Source of the DNA: Methanobacteriaceae archaeon
GTDB lineage: Archaea; Methanobacteriota; Methanobacteria; Methanobacteriales; Methanobacteriaceae
Direction of reading: 5' to 3'
NCBI GenBank assembly: GCA_900766745.1
Contig: CAAFWR010000093.1
Location: forward strand, 1 to 23,402
DNA: 23,402 bases
Under the pieces are notes generated by a model. It saw only the letters and a list, made by a program, of their open reading frames with translations, did no database searches and was not told where the DNA came from. The translations under genes were made by a program, and so were the position numbers. Shown here piece after piece: positions 20,895 through 23,402 of this stretch. How positions within the stretch are numbered: position 1 is the stretch's first letter; each line of letters begins with the position of its first letter.

Positions 20895-22898
20895 ATGTTC
20901 AAGACAGCTAGAATGCGTAAAATCAAAATCGTTACTCTAGATAAGTATGTTGCTCCTACAGTTAATGCTCTCTATGAGCAAGGACTTATACAAATTAGCA
21001 ACATCTCTGATAGCATTCAGCAAGATCCTGAATTGGCAGAGTTAGTAACTCCTTCAAAAGCTACTGCTTACACTGGTAAGTTATCTTCACTTTTAATGAA
21101 AACTAGCGCTATATCTGAATTATTAGGAAATTCTTTATCAGAAGGCCATGGGTTAAAAGACAAAGTAATGTCTTTTATTAGTCCAGATATACCAGTTCCA
21201 AAAGAAATAGATGATCTAGATACTGAATCATTTATCAAAAAAGCTGAAGAAACAATTAACCAGGTTGAAGCTAAAACCAAAGTAATTGAAGGTGAATTTG
21301 CTGCACTTGATGCTGAAACTAGCCAACTACAATCTAATAAAAGTTTAGCTAATAGACTTAAAAATATTGACATAAATTTAGCGCTTTTACAAGATTCAAA
21401 ATACACATCCGTTACAGTTGGTAGGATTAATGTTGAATCGTCTTCAGAAATCGAAACTGAGTTAAGTAAACTGACTGATGAATTAAGTATTTTTATGGTT
21501 CCTGATGACAATAAAAAAACAAGTGTTATTGTTGTCGTAACTTTAAAAGATTATGGTGACGAAGTTTATTCAACACTTCGTAAATTTGACTTTGAGAAAT
21601 TTGATATTGGTAATGTTGAAGGCACTCCACAACAGATTATTTCAGGTGCTGAATCAAGATTACAAACTATCGAATCTGAACGTGGATCTGTAAACAAAGA
21701 ATTAAAAGTTGTTGCAGAGAAATGGGATGATGAAATATTAGCTCTCAAAGAACAATTAGAAAATGAAAAAGCAAAGAACGAAATCTATGCTGCTTTTGTT
21801 CAAACTAAAGATACATTTATGCTTGAAGCTTGGGTTCCAGCAAATGATGTAGAAAAAGTTGAAAAATTAGTAGAAAGTAGTTCTGATGGTCACTGTACCT
21901 TTGAAACAATAGAAATTGAAGGTACTGATGACGAAGATGTGCCGGTTTTACAAAAAAATCCTCGTTATGCAAAACCATACGAATTCCTAGTGGATATGTA
22001 CTCTCCGGTAAGATATAATGAAATTGATCCAACAATATTTGTTGCAATTATGTTCCCATTCTTCTTTGGGTTCTGTTTAACAGATGCTGTTTATGGAGCT
22101 ATTGTATCTGTAATTGGAGTAGTTTTATTACGTGGTATGGGTAAAACTAAAAAATCCATGAATGCATTTGGTAAAATTTTAATCATGTGTGGTCTATGGG
22201 CAATAGTTTTAGGTCTTATTACCAATGGTTTCATAGGAGACTTCCCAGAAAGAATATTAGGTATTCGTTTACCTACCGTTATTAGTGCGGTTGAAGCATT
22301 TAAACATCCAGATACAATTTTAATAATAGCTATTGCTGTAGGTGTAATTTACACTAACATTGGTTTCATATTAGGTGCTATTGACAACCTTAGATATGGA
22401 AATAAAAAAGAAGCTATTGGTTCCCAACTCTGTTGGTTTGTATTAGAATCTGGTGTTGTTTTGTTAGCATTAGGATTCCTTATGCCTGCAGTTGGTATGA
22501 TTGGAATGGTTCTCGGCGGAATCTTAATCCTTGCATGTGTTGGAATGTTGATTTATGCTAATGGTGCTTATGGAGTTATGGATATTTTTGGATTTATGGG
22601 AGATATATTGTCATATGCTCGTCTTTTAGCTTTATGTTTAGCTACTGGAGGTATTGCAATGACTGTAAACATCTTAACCGTAATGGTTGGAGATATGATT
22701 CCATTTATCGGTTTTATTATCGCAATATTCATATTCATATTTGGTCATATTGCAAACTTCTTATTCCAAGTATTAGGTGCATTCATTAACGCTTTACGTT
22801 TAAACTACGTAGAATTCTTTTCACAATTCTTTATGAGTGGAAAAAACAAATTCGAAGCTTTTAAAGCTAGTAGAATTTTTACAAAAATTAAAGATTAA
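20895..22898 (+). CDS. ahaI: A-type ATP synthase subunit I (membrane stator, ion half-channels)
   Basis: The 667-residue protein has an N-terminal cytosolic half (about 1-360) with long coiled-coil arms that hold the peripheral stalks, and a C-terminal half with seven or eight membrane spans starting near FVAIMFPFFFGFCLTDAVYG. The essential Arg next to the rotor is probably R635 in NALRLNYVEFFSQFF. Together with the K ring it forms the ion path of the A1Ao ATP synthase in the cell membrane. Length agrees with methanogen subunits. It lies between ahaH and ahaK in the usual order. Confidence 0.95.
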   Translation: MFKTARMRKIKIVTLDKYVAPTVNALYEQGLIQISNISDSIQQDPELAELVTPSKATAYTGKLSSLLMKTSAISELLGNSLSEGHGLKDKVMSFISPDIPVPKEIDDLDTESFIKKAEETINQVEAKTKVIEGEFAALDAETSQLQSNKSLANRLKNIDINLALLQDSKYTSVTVGRINVESSSEIETELSKLTDELSIFMVPDDNKKTSVIVVVTLKDYGDEVYSTLRKFDFEKFDIGNVEGTPQQIISGAESRLQTIESERGSVNKELKVVAEKWDDEILALKEQLENEKAKNEIYAAFVQTKDTFMLEAWVPANDVEKVEKLVESSSDGHCTFETIEIEGTDDEDVPVLQKNPRYAKPYEFLVDMYSPVRYNEIDPTIFVAIMFPFFFGFCLTDAVYGAIVSVIGVVLLRGMGKTKKSMNAFGKILIMCGLWAIVLGLITNGFIGDFPERILGIRLPTVISAVEAFKHPDTILIIAIAVGVIYTNIGFILGAIDNLRYGNKKEAIGSQLCWFVLESGVVLLALGFLMPAVGMIGMVLGGILILACVGMLIYANGAYGVMDIFGFMGDILSYARLLALCLATGGIAMTVNILTVMVGDMIPFIGFIIAIFIFIFGHIANFLFQVLGAFINALRLNYVEFFSQFFMSGKNKFEAFKASRIFTKIKD

Positions 22899-22953
22899 AA
22901 TTTTTAAATTAAAAAATTATGATTATAACTATTATTAAAAAGGTGAATTAATT

Positions 22954-23402
22954 ATGGTAGAAATTGCTTTAGGAACTGCTCTCGCAGCTATTGGTGCTGG
23001 AGTAGCAATAGGTTTCGCTGGATTAGGTTCCGGTTTAGGTCAAGGTATGGCAGCAGCTGGTTCTGTTGGAGCTGTTGCAGAAGACAACGACATGTTTGCT
23101 CGTGGTATTATTTTCTCTGCATTACCAGAGACTCAGGCTATTTACGGATTCTTGATTGCAATATTATTATTAGTATTTTCAGGATTACTTGGTGGCGGAA
23201 ATGGATTATCTACTAGTGCAGGTATTGTTGCTATTGGTGTAGGTGCTTCCATTGGTTTCGCTGGATTAGGTTCCGGTATGGGACAAGGTATTGCAGCATC
23301 ATCATCTGTTGGTGCAATTGTAGAAGACAACGACATGTTTGCTCGTGGTATTATTTTCTCTGCATTACCAGAGACTCAGGCTATTTACGGATTCTTGATT
23401 GC
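22954..23402 (+). CDS. ahaK: A-type ATP synthase subunit K (rotor proteolipid), duplicated form, cut by window end
   Basis: Proteolipid with two hairpins in one chain, seen for 149 codons before the window ends. Each hairpin repeats LGSG-(L/M)-GQG, a DNDMFARGIIFSALPETQAI segment and a hydrophobic helix, with an offset of 81 residues. The ion-binding Glu is E59 and E140 (in LPETQ), and a polar Gln is at Q30 and Q111, so both hairpins keep a carboxylate and the Gln seen in sodium-type rings. A sodium-coupled synthase has been reported for Methanobrevibacter ruminantium; coupling here is inferred. ATG 22954 follows AGGTGAA at 22941-22947. The predicted protein is truncated only by the window; E, C, F, A, B and D subunit genes are expected next. 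Confidence 0.93.
   Translation, partial: MVEIALGTALAAIGAGVAIGFAGLGSGLGQGMAAAGSVGAVAEDNDMFARGIIFSALPETQAIYGFLIAILLLVFSGLLGGGNGLSTSAGIVAIGVGASIGFAGLGSGMGQGIAASSSVGAIVEDNDMFARGIIFSALPETQAIYGFLI
23079..23402 (+). repeat. Internal direct repeat in ahaK (81 identical bases)
   Basis: Bases 23079-23159 and 23322-23402 are identical, with a 243-base period matching one hairpin unit (81 codons). A second shared block of about 24 bases covers the GFAGLGSG codons (near 23010-23034 and 23253-23277). The identity includes synonymous positions, so the copies are either recent or homogenised. The right copy runs to the last base of the window and may extend further. Confidence 0.9.

Noticed and set aside
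21068..22047. Minus-strand open frames opposite ahaI
   Set aside because: Shadows of the subunit I coding sequence; composition and lack of start signals argue against genes.
23079..23402. ahaK repeat as an assembly artefact
   Set aside because: Duplicated K subunits are known in Methanobacteriales, and the flanking parts of the two halves differ at many positions, so the second half is a real, diverged copy.

Overview
The window reads as part of the chromosome of a methanogenic archaeon, most likely a Methanobrevibacter or close relative (Methanobacteriales). The DNA is strongly AT-rich. Ribosome-binding sites repeatedly take the form AGGTGAT or GGTGAT 3-6 bases before the start. Several genes are archaeal: TiaS, an archaeal Thg1-type protein, a CofA-type lactaldehyde dehydrogenase, an EppA-type (class III) pilin, and the A-type ATP synthase genes ahaH-ahaI-ahaK with a duplicated K subunit. 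This assignment comes from reading the sequence; no search was run.

Layout. 171-3937 (+): an M24 Xaa-Pro-type peptidase, then a TadC/GspF-like pilus platform gene, a 60-residue pilin-like protein and the lactaldehyde dehydrogenase. 3947-4672 (-): a tRNA-binding-domain protein. 4866-7380 (+): a PRC-barrel protein, then a tight nadX / thg1-like / JAMM-protease run. 7436-9010 (-): serA. 9379-10527 (+): a UPF0145 (YbjQ) gene and a TIM-barrel gene with no ordinary start codon. 10538-11879 (-): a small Cys-rich protein and an HTH regulator. 11962-13221 (+): tiaS. 13374-19678 (+): a tightly packed run of eight genes. 19668-20003 (-) and 20062-20412 (+): small unknown genes. 20569-23402 (+): the start of the A-type ATP synthase operon, cut by the window end inside ahaK.

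The most interesting region is 13374-18824. Two membrane proteins (DUF3100 and a small partner), an MmgE/PrpD-family protein, a U32-like TIM-barrel protein, a lone class I fumarase-alpha-like protein with no beta subunit in the window, and a short citrate-synthase-fold protein of citryl-CoA-lyase size lie head to tail, mostly with little or no gap. Together they look like a transport-plus-catabolism (or biosynthesis) unit for a di- or tricarboxylic acid whose identity cannot be read from the sequence. A nitroreductase and a small membrane protein follow almost without a gap.

Other recurring signals: three genes (9733, 11968, 13374) seem to have ATT where a start codon is expected, in two cases spaced from a Shine-Dalgarno-like match as in genes with normal starts. 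All four convergent gene junctions carry inverted repeats that could act as two-way terminators. The two halves of ahaK share an 81-base identical stretch.
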